From an uncultured Rubrobacteraceae bacterium (GTDB taxonomy: Bacteria; Actinomycetota; Rubrobacteria; Rubrobacterales; Rubrobacteraceae), in NCBI GenBank assembly GCA_902806065.1, contig CADCVE010000065.1, forward strand, positions 1 to 64,000: a DNA stretch of 64,000 nucleotides. Direction: 5' to 3'. The stretch's first letter is position 1. Each line of letters starts with the position of its first letter. The translations under genes were made by a program, and so were the position numbers. A model generated the notes under the pieces. The model saw nothing but the letters and a program-made list of their open reading frames with translations. It made no database searches and had not been told where the DNA came from. Shown one piece after another: positions 17,158-28,213 of this stretch.

Positions 17158-18765
17158 TCACATCCTGAAGATCCCAAATCGCGTCTCTTGCGCGGGAGCA
17201 TTGGTGGCAGCAGAGAGGCCCAGAGCGAGTACCATCCTCGTGTCTACCGGATCTATGATGCCGTCGTCCCACAGGCGGGCGGTGGAGTGGTAGGGGTTGC
17301 CCTCTTCCTCGTACTTCTCCAGGATCGGTTTCTTGAACTCCTCACGCTCCTCGTCGGTCATCTCCTCTCCCTCGCGCTCCTTGCTCTCCTCCTGAACGGT
17401 GAGCAGGACGTTCGCCGCCTGCTCCCCGCCCATAACGCTTATACGGGCGTTCGGCCACATAAAGAGGAGGCGCGGCGAGTAGGCCCGGCCGGCCATGCCG
17501 TAGTTGCCGGCCCCGAAAGAGCCGCCGGTAATTACGGTGAACTTTGGGACGCTCGCGTTGGCGACGGCCATCACGAGCTTCGCGCCGTCTTTGGCGATGC
17601 CGCCGCTCTCGTATTCCTTACCGACCATGAAGCCGGTGATGTTCTGCAGAAAGACGAGCGGGATGCCGCGCGAGGCGCACAGCTCTATAAAGTGCGCCCC
17701 CTTCAGCGCGCTCTCGGAGAACAGGATGCCATTGTTGGCTAGGATGCCTACCGGGTTGCCCATTATGCGGGCGAACCCGCAGACCAGCGTCTCGCCGTAG
17801 AGTGGTTTGAACTCATGCATGCGGCTGCCATCCACGAGACGGGCTATTATCTCGCGCGCGTCGTAGGCCTGACGCGGGTCCTGAGGGATGAGGCCGTAGA
17901 GATCCACAGGGTCGTGTATCGGGTCCTCGGGTTCCGCAAGGGTCCAGGGTGGCTTCTTTTCGCCGTTCAGGTTCGCAATGATCTGGCGGACTATCGCCGC
18001 GGCGTGCTCGTCGTTCTCGGCCAGATGGTCGGCGACGCCGGAGACGCGGGTATGTACCTCGGCCCCGCCAAGCTCCTCGGCGGTTACCTCTTCACCGGTC
18101 GCGGCCTTTACGAGGGGAGGGCCGCCAAGGAAGATCGTCCCCTCCTCCTTGACGATGACCACCTCGTCACTCATCGCCGGCACATACGCCCCACCCGCCG
18201 TGCAACTCCCCATAACAGCGGCTACCTGCGGGATGCCTTTCGCGCTCATGCGGGCCTGGTTGTAAAAGATACGCCCGAAGTGCTCCCTGTCCGGAAAGAC
18301 CTCGTCCTGCAAGGGCAGGAAAGCCCCACCGGAGTCGACGAGGTAGATGCAAGGGAGATGGTTCTGCTCGGCGACCTCCTGGGCACGGAGGTGCTTCTTG
18401 ACGGTCATCGGGTAGTACGTCCCGCCCTTGACCGTCGCATCGTTCGCCACGATCATCACCTCCCGCCCCGAGACACGCCCGACGCCGGTGATTATCCCTG
18501 CCGCCGACACCTTACCGTCGTACATCCCGAAGGCCGCCAGGGGCGAGAGCTCCAGGAACGCCGTATTCGGGTCGAGGAGCAGGTCTATGCGGTTGCGCAC
18601 GGGCAGCTTGCCGCGGGTCTCGTGCCGCTTGCGAGCCTTCTCGCCGCCGCCTTTACGGGCCTCCTCGGTTCGGTCGCGCAGCTCTTCGAGGAGCTTTTCG
18701 TAGGCTTCGGCGTTCTCTTTAAAACCGTCGCTGTCTTTGTCTATGAAAGTGCGGAGCTTGCTCAC
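17158..18765 (-). CDS. liuB: Acyl-CoA carboxylase carboxyltransferase (beta) subunit, MccB-like
   Basis: The 535-residue protein is a full-length carboxyltransferase. The segments [34 protein letters not shown] and [15 protein letters not shown] are the ones I associate with 3-methylcrotonyl-CoA carboxylase beta subunits rather than propionyl- or acetyl-CoA carboxylase. A second crotonase-like half follows ([39 protein letters not shown]). It transfers CO2 from carboxybiotin to the acyl-CoA. The GTG start at 18765 lies 73 bp after the dehydrogenase gene. The matching alpha subunit is at 13503-15518. Confidence 0.9.
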   Translation of the reverse strand: MSKLRTFIDKDSDGFKENAEAYEKLLEELRDRTEEARKGGGEKARKRHETRGKLPVRNRIDLLLDPNTAFLELSPLAAFGMYDGKVSAAGIITGVGRVSGREVMIVANDATVKGGTYYPMTVKKHLRAQEVAEQNHLPCIYLVDSGGAFLPLQDEVFPDREHFGRIFYNQARMSAKGIPQVAAVMGSCTAGGAYVPAMSDEVVIVKEEGTIFLGGPPLVKAATGEEVTAEELGGAEVHTRVSGVADHLAENDEHAAAIVRQIIANLNGEKKPPWTLAEPEDPIHDPVDLYGLIPQDPRQAYDAREIIARLVDGSRMHEFKPLYGETLVCGFARIMGNPVGILANNGILFSESALKGAHFIELCASRGIPLVFLQNITGFMVGKEYESGGIAKDGAKLVMAVANASVPKFTVITGGSFGAGNYGMAGRAYSPRLLFMWPNARISVMGGEQAANVLLTVQEESKEREGEEMTDEEREEFKKPILEKYEEEGNPYHSTARLWDDGIIDPVDTRMVLALGLSAATNAPAQETRFGIFRM

Positions 18766-18837
18766 TGCTTCAGGGCTCGTACCGTTGCTTCGCTGGCTTC
18801 CGTTCTACCGGTCATAACCGCTCCTTTCCCATTGCCG

Positions 18838-20025
18838 TTACTGCGCCACCATCTTCGCCTTCGCCTCTTCGGAGCTCTCAGAGAGGAGGGAGCGGGCGAT
18901 GATCTGGCGGTTAATCTCGCTGGTCCCCTCACCTATCTCGTTTATCTTCACCTGCCGCCAATAACGCGCCACCGCGCTCGCCTCCATAAAGCCCTCGCCA
19001 CCATGAATTTGAATCGCCTGATCCGCAGCCCTCTTGGCTACCTCCGAAGCAAAGACCTTCGCCATACTTGCCTCACGGCCAAACGAACGCCCCTCATCCT
19101 TGAGCCACGCAGCCTTCAAAACCAGGTTCCGTGCCAACTCAATCTCCATCGCCATGTCCGCGAGCTTGAACTGTATCGCCTGAAACTCGGAGATTGCCTT
19201 ACCGAACTGCCGCCTCTCTTTAGCCCGCGCAAGCGCCTCGTCGAGGCAAGCCTGGGCCAGCCCGACGGAGAGTGCCGCGACCGCGACCCGTCCGCCGTCG
19301 AGGGTCTGGAGGAACTGCCGCAAGCCCGCCCCGCGCTCGCCGAGCAGGTGAGCCTCCGGTACCCGACAGTTCTCGAAGTAGAGCGGGTGCTGGTCGGCGG
19401 CACGCCAGCCGAGCTTCTCGTAACCGGGACCGCGCGTATATCCAGGGGTTTCCTGCGGGACGATGATCGCGGAGAGCTCCACCCTACCGTTCTCACGCGT
19501 GCCGGTCCGCGCGATAACCGTGACGCCGGCGGTAACATCGGTCCCGGAGTTGGTAATCCACTTCTTCGAGCCGTTGACGACCCAATCCCCGTCGTCCAAC
19601 TCAGCGGTAGTTCGCGTCCCGCCCGCGTCGGTACCGGCCTCCTCCTCGGTCAGCCCAAAAGCCCACAGACGCTCGCCCGCGGCGCATTGGCTGAGGAACT
19701 TCTCTTTCTGCTCCGGCGTGCCGTAGGTGGCTAGTGGAACGCAGCCGAGAGAGATGTGCGCCTCCATCGTGATTCCGACGGAGGTATCGGCCCGGCTGAT
19801 CTCTTCGAGCGCCAGGTTGTAAGACAAGAAATCTCCGCCGGAGCCTCCATACTCCTCCGGCAGGGTCAGGCCCATCAGCCCGAGGCGGGACATCTCGGCG
19901 ACGATGTCGTACGGGAACTTCTGCTCGCGGTCCAGTTCGGCGGCGCGAGGACGAATCTCCGCCTGCGCGTAGTCGCGGGCGAGGTCCCGCCACCGCTTCT
20001 GCTCACTCGTCGGATCGAAGTTCAT
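18838..20025 (-). CDS. Acyl-CoA dehydrogenase
   Basis: The 395-residue flavoprotein has the family layout: N-terminal helices, the substrate strand FGLTEEEAGTDAGGTRTTA, then WVVNGSKKWITNSG, KERRQFGKAISEFQAIQFKLADM and IQIHGGEGFMEASAVARYWRQ. It ends in INEIGEGTSEINRQII. The Glu of GEGTSE is at the catalytic position of short- and medium-chain enzymes. Classical isovaleryl-CoA dehydrogenase has Ala there and its catalytic Glu elsewhere (ours has LDGGR at that site). ATG 20025 follows AGGAAGG, so residues from the longer upstream frame are excluded. As first gene of the leucine-type operon it probably feeds the carboxylase, but its residues do not match a standard LiuA. Confidence 0.9.
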   Translation of the reverse strand: MNFDPTSEQKRWRDLARDYAQAEIRPRAAELDREQKFPYDIVAEMSRLGLMGLTLPEEYGGSGGDFLSYNLALEEISRADTSVGITMEAHISLGCVPLATYGTPEQKEKFLSQCAAGERLWAFGLTEEEAGTDAGGTRTTAELDDGDWVVNGSKKWITNSGTDVTAGVTVIARTGTRENGRVELSAIIVPQETPGYTRGPGYEKLGWRAADQHPLYFENCRVPEAHLLGERGAGLRQFLQTLDGGRVAVAALSVGLAQACLDEALARAKERRQFGKAISEFQAIQFKLADMAMEIELARNLVLKAAWLKDEGRSFGREASMAKVFASEVAKRAADQAIQIHGGEGFMEASAVARYWRQVKINEIGEGTSEINRQIIARSLLSESSEEAKAKMVAQ

Positions 20026-20106
20026 CGCCCTTCCTCTCACTAGTTGAGTTCCCCGCAAGCATGATAACAACCACTCCACCCCCGCGACGCCACTCCGCGA
20101 CAGCGT

Positions 20107-20451
20107 CTAGCCTCCCCCACCACCTCCGCCGTCTCCCCCGCCGAACCCGCCGCCTCCATCGAAGCCACCGCCACCGTCGGAGCCACCCTCATCCCCCCCA
20201 CCATCGCCGTTACCTCCGTCGTTGTCGCCGCCGTGACCTCCAGCCGAGCCCGCCGTTCCTCCGTAGAAGATTCCTCCGCCGGAGCTGCCCAAACGCGAAC
20301 TCCTCGCACGCGAAGCGACGAAACCCAGCACGACAAAGGCCAAGACCACGAGAGCTATTATCCCCGGCACCACATAACCGGAGATCAGCGTACCTACACC
20401 GATTAAGCCTACAGCCAGGCCCAGGCAGACCCCTGCGAGAGTGCTATTCAT
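20107..20451 (-). CDS. Small membrane protein with Gly-rich C-terminal tail
   Basis: The 114-residue protein begins MNSTLAGVCLGLAVGLIG with a GGGGGG Shine-Dalgarno-like run five bases upstream. It has two hydrophobic helices (about residues 4-24 and 27-45), a short basic loop, and then about 60 residues of almost pure Gly/Asp/Ser ending in a Gly run. The repetitive tail is low complexity and may be a flexible surface extension. It lies 82 bp upstream of the acyl-CoA dehydrogenase in the same direction. I do not recognise a function. Confidence 0.55.
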   Translation of the reverse strand: MNSTLAGVCLGLAVGLIGVGTLISGYVVPGIIALVVLAFVVLGFVASRARSSRLGSSGGGIFYGGTAGSAGGHGGDNDGGNGDGGGDEGGSDGGGGFDGGGGFGGGDGGGGGGG

Positions 20452-20781
20452 CTTGCCCCCCGGCCTGCCAGACATCGTCCCTCTTCATGAGCCGCGTCGC
20501 CGAGCCGCTTCCGCTCTTGAGAGGGCTTACAGGCCACGGCGTCTCGTGTAGCACTTGGCAGGGCACATTTCAGACGCTGGGGGTCATGCCAGAGGCGCGT
20601 ATCGGTCATGGTCTCGGCCGTCCTTTTCCCTGAGATAACGCGAATGATAGCAGCCAGGCAATTCAGCGGGGTGTTTGAACCGCGACCGGCTACCGACTAA
20701 CATGCCTGGAGAGAATGCACTAGACGTGTGTTATCTGGACAACGTTTATGCCGGGTTTCTGGGTAGCGAGGAGAGTGGGTC
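20452..20781. other. Divergent intergenic region
   Basis: The 330 bases between the Gly-rich protein gene and the divergent MFS gene contain no supported coding frame. They should hold both promoters, but I could not pick convincing boxes. A GAGGAGAG Shine-Dalgarno lies at 20768-20775 for the MFS gene. Confidence 0.35.
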
Positions 20782-22122
20782 GTGGAGAGGATCGCCGGTG
20801 TAGACGTCGGGCAAGAGGCGCCTATGAAGAAGATCGCATTTGCGAGCTTCGTGGGCACTGCCATTGAGTTCTACGACTTCTACATCTACGGGACGGCGGC
20901 GGCGCTGGTCTTCGGGCCGGTGTTCTTTCCGGAGTTCTCCCCGGCCGCGGGGACTCTGGCGTCGCTGGCGACGTTCGGGGTGGCGTTTCTGGCGCGGCCT
21001 CTGGGCGGCGCTATCTTTGGACATTATGGCGATAGGGTCGGGCGGAAGGCTATGTTGATCTTCTCTCTCCTGGTGATGGGGCTCGCGACCTTCTTCGTCG
21101 GGCTCCTGCCCGGCTACGCGACCATAGGCGTCGCGGCTCCGCTCCTGCTGGTGACCCTGCGCTTTTTGCAGGGCATCGGCCTCGGCGGGGAGTGGGGCGG
21201 GGCGGTGTTGATGGCTGCCGAGCACGCCCCTCACGACAAACGCGCCTTCTACTCCGGCTTCGCGCAGGTGGGGCCGCCGGTCGGCTTCCTGCTCTCCAGC
21301 GGGGCCTTCTTACTGTTCGCCTATACGCTCTCCGAGGAGCAGTTTGCCTCCTGGGGTTGGCGCGTGCCGTTCCTGTTCAGCATCGTGCTGGTCGCCGTCG
21401 GGCTCTTCGTGAGGGCCAGCGTGGCCGAGACGCCGGTCTTCAAGGAGGTTATGGAGACCAGAACGGAGGCTCAGATACCCATCGTGGATGTCCTGCGCAC
21501 TTACCCGAAGACCGTGGTGCTCGCCTCGCTGGCCGGCAGCGTCATGTTCACGTTCTTCTTCGTTATCACTGTATTCTCGCTCTCCTACGGGGTTACGCAG
21601 CTCGGGCTATCCCGCTCCACGATGCTGTATTGCATCATGGCCTCGATAGTATGCCTGGGAGTGGGGATAATGCTCTTCGCCGCGATCTCGGATCGCGTCG
21701 GCCGGCGGAACCTCGCTCTCTTCAGCACGGGGTTTCTGGGGTTGTGGGCCTTCCCGATGTTCTGGCTCGTGGATACGGGGAACCCGGTTTTGATCTCTTT
21801 GTCCTTCTCTATAGCCCTGTTTGCCTGGGCCGCGATGTACGGTCCCATGGGGGCGTTCTTCTCCGAACTCTTCGGCACCCGCGTACGCTACTCTGGAGCC
21901 TCTCTGAGCTACGCTCTGGCGGGCGTCATCGGAGGAGCGATCGCGCCCTCCCTCTCCAGCGTGCTCCTCAGCGCCACCGGGTCCTCCTGGTCGATCTCCG
22001 TTTACTTGCTAATCATGGCGCTAATTAGCTTCATCTCCGTGCTCCTGCTCTCGGAGACCTACCGCAGCGACCTCTCGGAGACAAAGCCCGAGGAACGCCG
22101 GCTTCTCCCCGAAGGTGAGTAG
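20782..22122 (+). CDS. MFS transporter, metabolite:H+ symporter (MHS) type
   Basis: The 446-residue membrane protein has twelve hydrophobic segments and the MHS-family signatures EFYDFYIYGTAAALVF and LARPLGGAIFGHYGDRVGRKAML in helices 1-3. It also has GGEWGGAVLMAAEHAP between helices 4 and 5. The family imports small acids and osmolytes (shikimate, alpha-ketoglutarate, citrate, proline/betaine) with protons. GTG 20782 has GAGGAGAG upstream; ATG 20824 is a possible alternative. It converges on an acyl-CoA synthetase gene and is closely similar to the transporter at 23909-25246, so the two look like substrate-specific paralogues for carboxylates (inference). Confidence 0.88.
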   Translation: MERIAGVDVGQEAPMKKIAFASFVGTAIEFYDFYIYGTAAALVFGPVFFPEFSPAAGTLASLATFGVAFLARPLGGAIFGHYGDRVGRKAMLIFSLLVMGLATFFVGLLPGYATIGVAAPLLLVTLRFLQGIGLGGEWGGAVLMAAEHAPHDKRAFYSGFAQVGPPVGFLLSSGAFLLFAYTLSEEQFASWGWRVPFLFSIVLVAVGLFVRASVAETPVFKEVMETRTEAQIPIVDVLRTYPKTVVLASLAGSVMFTFFFVITVFSLSYGVTQLGLSRSTMLYCIMASIVCLGVGIMLFAAISDRVGRRNLALFSTGFLGLWAFPMFWLVDTGNPVLISLSFSIALFAWAAMYGPMGAFFSELFGTRVRYSGASLSYALAGVIGGAIAPSLSSVLLSATGSSWSISVYLLIMALISFISVLLLSETYRSDLSETKPEERRLLPEGE

Positions 22123-22133
22123 ACACCGGCCGG

Positions 22134-22147
<14 letters not shown>
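22117..22147. terminator. Bidirectional hairpin overlapping two convergent stop codons
   Basis: GAGTAGACA (22117-22125) and TGTCTACTC (22139-22147) form a perfect 9-bp stem with a 13-base loop. The left arm contains the stop codon of the plus-strand MFS gene, and the loop contains that of the minus-strand synthetase. No long T tract follows on either side. Confidence 0.55.
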
Positions 22148-23810
<1,663 letters not shown>

Positions 23811-23858
23811 AAGATCCTCCTAATCCTCGTTCCCCAACGATGAGGACGATTGTAGCAG

Positions 23859-23895
23859 CGGTATCCTGACGGACAAGTGGTCCGCCAGGATACCG
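23859..23895 (-). terminator. Strong hairpin downstream of the second MHS transporter
   Basis: The arms 23859-23874 (CGGTATCCTGACGGAC) and 23880-23895 pair at 15 of 16 positions around a 5-base loop. The hairpin lies 14 bp beyond the transporter stop and upstream of the synthetase start. No T tract follows on the minus strand, so it may stabilise the mRNA end rather than terminate. Confidence 0.5.
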
Positions 23896-23908
23896 TTCGG
23901 ATTTCGTA

Positions 23909-25246
23909 CTAGCTCTCCGCGATGAGTTGGCGTTCCTCGGGTTGATCCTCGAAGATATCGCCCTGGAAGGTCTCCGCGGCCAGGTAGGTAGCGACCACGG
24001 TTATAACCGCCATTCCGGCTGTGTAGAGCGCGACCGCCGGCCAGCCATAGTATCCGAGCAGGAACGTGGCGATGAGTGGCGAGAGACCACCGGCGAGGAC
24101 CGAGGCCAGTTGGTAGCCCAGAGAGGCCCCGGAGTAGCGCACGCGGGTGCCGAATAGCTCCGAGAAGAACGCCGCCTGCGGACCGTACATCGCGTCGTGA
24201 CCGATGTTGACGCCGAGGATGATTGCCAGCCAGATCAGGACCGGAGACCCCGTGTTCAGCATCCAGAAGAACGGGAAGGCGAAGATCAGTGAGAAGACCG
24301 CGCCGATGAGATACACCCGCCTCCTTCCGATGCGATCCGAGAGCGCCCCGAAGAGCGGGATGGTAAAGAGCCCGATGGTGGCGGCGATCAGAACCCCGAT
24401 CAGACCCGTGTTCTGGTCCATCCCAAGCTCGCCCGCGACGTAGGTCAACACGAAGACGGTCAGTACGTAGAACGTCCCGTTCTCGGCTATTCGCATGCCC
24501 ATCGCCAAAAGCACGTTCTTCGGGTAGGTGCGAAGCACGTCTATTATGGGCATGGGCGCCTCGGTCTGGCTCTCCTGAACCTGCTGGAAGGCGGGGGTCT
24601 CCAGGAGCCGAAGCCGGATGAAGAGACCGACGCCCACCAGGATGATGCTCACCAGGAACGGTATCCGCCAGCCCCACGCGAGAAACTGCTCCTGTGGGAT
24701 ATACGTCGAGGAGGCGAAGAAGACCAGGTTGGCGAGCAGGAGGCCCGCCGGGACCCCCATCTGGGGCCAGCTCCCGTAGTAGCCTCGCCGGCCCCGGGGC
24801 GAGTGCTCGACCGCCATGAGGACCGCTCCGCCCCACTCGCCACCGACCCCGATGCCCTGAATGAAGCGGAGCGTGACTAGCAGGATCGGCGCCCAGACGC
24901 CTATCGAGTTGTAGGTAGGCAAGAGCCCCATCACGAACGTCGCAACGCCCATGATCAGGAGCGCCAGGACGAGCATATTCTTGCGCCCGATCTTGTCCCC
25001 GTAGTGCCCGAAGACTATCCCGCCCAAAGGACGCGCCGCGAAACCCACCGCATACGTGCCGAAAGCGGCCAGAGTACCCGCGAGCGGCTCGAAGCTCGGA
25101 AAGAACAATTGATTAAAGACCAGCGCCGCCGCCGTCCCATACAAAAAGAAGTCGTACCACTCGATAGTCGTCCCGATAAAGCTCGAGACGATAACCGGCC
25201 TGATAGAGCTCGTCTGCTCCCGATCCCGCCCATTAGCATTATCCAC
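23909..25246 (-). CDS. MFS transporter, metabolite:H+ symporter (MHS) type, second paralogue
   Basis: The protein of about 445 residues has twelve membrane segments with EWYDFFLYGTAAALVFNQLFF, ARPLGGIVFGHYGDKIGRKNML and GGEWGGAVLMAVEHSPRGRR. It follows the MHS layout and is closely similar to the plus-strand transporter at 20782, including the ending PEERQLI. GTG 25246 follows GGGAGGTAGG; the longer frame from 25273 would include the Shine-Dalgarno and is rejected. It probably imports a carboxylic acid used by the neighbouring synthetase and dehydrogenase genes. The exact substrate cannot be read from sequence. Confidence 0.88.
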   Translation of the reverse strand: MDNANGRDREQTSSIRPVIVSSFIGTTIEWYDFFLYGTAAALVFNQLFFPSFEPLAGTLAAFGTYAVGFAARPLGGIVFGHYGDKIGRKNMLVLALLIMGVATFVMGLLPTYNSIGVWAPILLVTLRFIQGIGVGGEWGGAVLMAVEHSPRGRRGYYGSWPQMGVPAGLLLANLVFFASSTYIPQEQFLAWGWRIPFLVSIILVGVGLFIRLRLLETPAFQQVQESQTEAPMPIIDVLRTYPKNVLLAMGMRIAENGTFYVLTVFVLTYVAGELGMDQNTGLIGVLIAATIGLFTIPLFGALSDRIGRRRVYLIGAVFSLIFAFPFFWMLNTGSPVLIWLAIILGVNIGHDAMYGPQAAFFSELFGTRVRYSGASLGYQLASVLAGGLSPLIATFLLGYYGWPAVALYTAGMAVITVVATYLAAETFQGDIFEDQPEERQLIAES

Positions 25247-25473
25247 GCCTACCTCCCAAAGCCCCAAACGCACGACGCATAAAGCCGCACCTCCCTTTGC
25301 CTAAACTCCATTTCCCTACGCAAAGGTTACGGGAGGCGCAAGCGCGGGTCAAATACGGTAGCGTCGAGCCATCAGCCCTCGGCTTTCTTACCAACTATCA
25401 ACCGCCATGCTTATCCCCTCTACCGAATGAACAGCGGCGGTCGGCAGAGAGCTTGGCTTGAGAGACGCGGTTG
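25247..25473. other. Intergenic region between transporter and mmsA
   Basis: This region contains an AT-richer patch around 25380-25430 and one short stretch, GAGCCATCAGCCCTCGGC, resembling the ends of the intergenic elements at 7386 and 29526. No gene is seen. Confidence 0.3.
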
Positions 25474-26985
25474 TTAGCCGCCGCTCTCCAGGGGAAGCTT
25501 CACCGAGGGTGACGGCCCCGGCTCCGAGAACCAGCGTGTGATCTTGACTTTGTTCTCCGTAAAGAACCTGACCCCATCCTTGCCGGTGGCATGCAGGTCA
25601 CCATAAAAAGAGTCCTTTATACCGTTGAACGGAAAGAACGCCATAGGTGCCGCGACCCCGACATTAACCCCGAGCATTCCAGCCTCCACGTTCTCACGCC
25701 AGTGCCTCACGGCCGCGCCATTCTCGGTAAAAATAGAACAGGCGTTTCCAAACGGGGAGCCGTTGGTGAACTCTATAGCTTCGTCGAGGCTGTTCACGCG
25801 CACCACGGAGAGCACGGGGCCGAAGATTTCCTCGCGCCCCACCCGCATCTCGCCGGTCACGCGGTCCAGGAGCGTAGGTCCCATGAAGAAGCCCTCGTCC
25901 AGAGGAGGTTCGCGTCCATCGAGGATGACTTCGGCGCCTTCTTCCTCGCCCACGTCCACGTACTGTCGAACCTTCTCGCGGTGGGAGTCCCGGATCACCG
26001 GCGTAAGCTCACTCCCTTCTTCCTTGCCCGGCCCGACCTTCATCGCGGATGCCTTCTCCTTCAGCGCCGCAACGAGCGGGTCGGCAACCTCTCCAACCGC
26101 CACCAGCACACTACCGGCCAGACACCGCTCCCCTGCATTACCGTAAGCCGAAGCAACGATGTTGTCCACCGCCTTATCCATAACCACATCGGGCAGCACG
26201 ATCATGGAGTTCTTGGCTCCAGCCAGCGCCTGCACCCTCTTGCCATGCGCCGTCCCGCCCTTATACACGTGCTCCGCGACCGGCTTCGACCCGACAAACG
26301 AGACAGCCCTTATACCAGGATGCTCCAGGATGGCGTCCACCGCTTCCCGCGCCCCATTGACGATGTTAAAGACTCCATCCGGCAACCCCGCCTCCTGCAA
26401 CAGCTCCCCGAGCCGCACCGCCGACAGGGGCGTGCGTTCCGAGGGCTTCAGGATATACGTGTTACCGGCGCCGATGGCAACGGGGAGCGTCCACAGCGGC
26501 ACCATGCACGGGAAGTTGAACGGCGTGATCGCCGCGACCACACCGAGCGGATAGCGATACGAGACATTATCCACCCCGCTCGCCACGTCACGCACCGTCT
26601 CGCCCATCATAAGGGTAGGCATCCCGCAGGCGAACTCCACCACCTCTATGCCGCGCCGCACCTCGCCTCCGGCGTCCTTCCTATCCTTGCCATTCTCCAG
26701 AGTAACCAGGGAGGCAAGCTCCTCGAAGTGCTCCTCGAGCAGCATCTTGAAGCGGAACAGGACTTGCGTCCGCTCGATCACCGGGGTCGCCGCCCAGCCC
26801 CGGAAGGCCTCCTCGGCGTTCTCGACCGCCCGGTCGAGGTCCTCCGCCGTGCTCAGAGGAGTTTCGGCTACTATCTCACCGGTGGCCGGATCGTAGACCG
26901 GTTCGGTGGCACGACCGTTAGCCTCTTCCCAGGTCCCTCCGATAAGGTTCCTGACCTCCCGGCCCTTCCTCCTGGTCTCCTGCAT
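25474..26985 (-). CDS. mmsA: CoA-acylating methylmalonate-semialdehyde dehydrogenase
   Basis: The 503-residue aldehyde dehydrogenase has the MmsA/IolA-specific features: NLIGGTW at the start, ITPFNFPCMVPLWTLP, LAGAKNSMIVLPD in place of the usual LELGGKNP, and the catalytic Cys in NAGERCLAGSVLVAVG. It ends in MAFFPFNGIKDSFYGDLHATGKDGV. The lack of the general-base Glu in the LAGAKN motif is characteristic of CoA-dependent members. It converts methylmalonate or malonate semialdehyde to propionyl- or acetyl-CoA in valine, beta-alanine or inositol breakdown. ATG 26985 follows GAGGAGG by about eight bases; the longer frame to 27048 is rejected. It fits the branched-chain catabolic theme of the region. 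Confidence 0.93.
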   Translation of the reverse strand: MQETRRKGREVRNLIGGTWEEANGRATEPVYDPATGEIVAETPLSTAEDLDRAVENAEEAFRGWAATPVIERTQVLFRFKMLLEEHFEELASLVTLENGKDRKDAGGEVRRGIEVVEFACGMPTLMMGETVRDVASGVDNVSYRYPLGVVAAITPFNFPCMVPLWTLPVAIGAGNTYILKPSERTPLSAVRLGELLQEAGLPDGVFNIVNGAREAVDAILEHPGIRAVSFVGSKPVAEHVYKGGTAHGKRVQALAGAKNSMIVLPDVVMDKAVDNIVASAYGNAGERCLAGSVLVAVGEVADPLVAALKEKASAMKVGPGKEEGSELTPVIRDSHREKVRQYVDVGEEEGAEVILDGREPPLDEGFFMGPTLLDRVTGEMRVGREEIFGPVLSVVRVNSLDEAIEFTNGSPFGNACSIFTENGAAVRHWRENVEAGMLGVNVGVAAPMAFFPFNGIKDSFYGDLHATGKDGVRFFTENKVKITRWFSEPGPSPSVKLPLESGG

Positions 26986-27139
26986 AAGACACAACCTCCT
27001 CTGCGCGGCCGTCCGAACTATCCCTTCCACAAAACGCACCGGCAGCATAACACCGGCGCGATGATCGGGGAGCCCGTTTGTCGTGGTGAGTGGTGTGTCG
27101 TAGAGTTAGAGACACGTTTTCAGCGGAGAAAGGAATTTC

Positions 27140-28099
27140 ATGCGAGCCATGGTCACGCCGAAGTTCGGAGGCCCCGACCTCTTCGAGGAGCAGGACGTGG
27201 AGAGGCCGACCCCCGGCCCCGGCCAGGTACTGGTGCGGGTAGTGGCCGCCGGAACCAATCCCGTGGACACCAAACTCCGCGCCGACGGCTCCTTCGCCGG
27301 CCTCGAACCGCCGGTCATCCTCGGCGCAGATGTCTCGGGAGTGGTAGAGGAAGCAGGTCTGGGCGTCACGGACCTTGCACCAGGAGACGAAGTCTATTAC
27401 ACGCCAGAGATCTTCGGCCCTGGCTCCAACGGCGCCTACGCAGAATACAACATCGCCGCCGCGAACATAGTCGCCAGAAAGCCCGCCTCCCTCTCTCACG
27501 AAGAAGCCGCCGCTGTCCCCCTCGCAGGCGGCACCGCATACGAAGCTATAGTGAGGCGCCTCGCCGTCCGGCCCGGGGAGACCGTGCTCATACATGGCGG
27601 AGCGGGCGGCGTGGGTTCGTTCGCCATTCAAATCGCCAAAGCCGCCGGAGCTCGGGTTCTCGCCTCCGCTGGCGCCCAAAACCAGGAGACCCTCAAAGCC
27701 CTGGGCGCTGATGTAGCCCTAGACTACACAAGCGACGACATAACCGAAACAGCCCTCGACGCCACCGCAGGCGCCGGCGTGGACGCCGTCTTGGATGCCG
27801 TCGGCGGCGATACCGTGGTCGACAGCATCGCGGCGGTAGGTACCTTCGGACGCATCGCCACCATCCTCGGCGGGCAGGGGGACTTCACGCCGCTCTACGT
27901 AAAGAACCAGACCCTCCATGGTGTCCTGCTCCTGCGCGAGCGGGCGCGGCTAGACGAGATGACCCGTCTCATCGAGCGTGGCCAGATAAAGCCCGTGGTA
28001 GATGAGGTTCTACAGCTCAACGAGGTTGGCAAGGCTCACGAGCGGCTCGAGTCCGGACATGGTCGCGGCAAGGTGGTGTTGCGGGTGGCGGAGAGGTAG
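27140..28099 (+). CDS. NADPH:quinone-oxidoreductase-like MDR protein
   Basis: The 319-residue medium-chain dehydrogenase/reductase has the GroES-like N-terminal half (PTPGPGQVLVRVVAAGTNPVDTK) and a Rossmann domain with VLIHGGAGGVGSFAIQIAKAAGA. The zinc ligands of alcohol dehydrogenases are missing, as expected for quinone oxidoreductase/zeta-crystallin types that use NADPH. GGDTVVDSIAAVG and HGRGKVVLRV end the pattern. ATG 27140 follows AGAAAGGA. It is divergent from mmsA across a 150-bp spacer, so the two may be regulated together, but no operator was recognised. Confidence 0.88.
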   Translation: MRAMVTPKFGGPDLFEEQDVERPTPGPGQVLVRVVAAGTNPVDTKLRADGSFAGLEPPVILGADVSGVVEEAGLGVTDLAPGDEVYYTPEIFGPGSNGAYAEYNIAAANIVARKPASLSHEEAAAVPLAGGTAYEAIVRRLAVRPGETVLIHGGAGGVGSFAIQIAKAAGARVLASAGAQNQETLKALGADVALDYTSDDITETALDATAGAGVDAVLDAVGGDTVVDSIAAVGTFGRIATILGGQGDFTPLYVKNQTLHGVLLLRERARLDEMTRLIERGQIKPVVDEVLQLNEVGKAHERLESGHGRGKVVLRVAER

Positions 28100-28177
28100 A
28101 GACATATTCAACTCTTCGCGGCGAAGCATGTCAGCGCGCCGACTCATCGGATGTCACTCTAAACACCTGATTCAGCC

Positions 28178-28205
28178 TTGACGTAGAAGACTCGGCGTCT
28201 AACAT
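28178..28205 (+). promoter_or_regulatory. Promoter of egtB, probably leaderless
   Basis: TTGACG (28178-28183) and TAACAT (28200-28205) are separated by 16 bases. The ATG of egtB at 28214 lies eight bases after the -10 box, which would place transcription start at or next to the start codon. No Shine-Dalgarno is present. Confidence 0.5.
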
Positions 28206-28213
28206 TAGATGCT

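Noticed and set aside
17815-19734. 639-codon open frame on the plus strand opposite the carboxylase and dehydrogenase genes
   Set aside because: It is antisense to two strongly supported enzymes. Long antisense frames are expected from GC-rich third positions. Its translation is Arg/His-rich and matches nothing.
25591-27711. 706-codon open frame on the plus strand across mmsA and into the MDR gene
   Set aside because: It is a shadow of mmsA in the antisense frame and then of the MDR gene, with no domain features.
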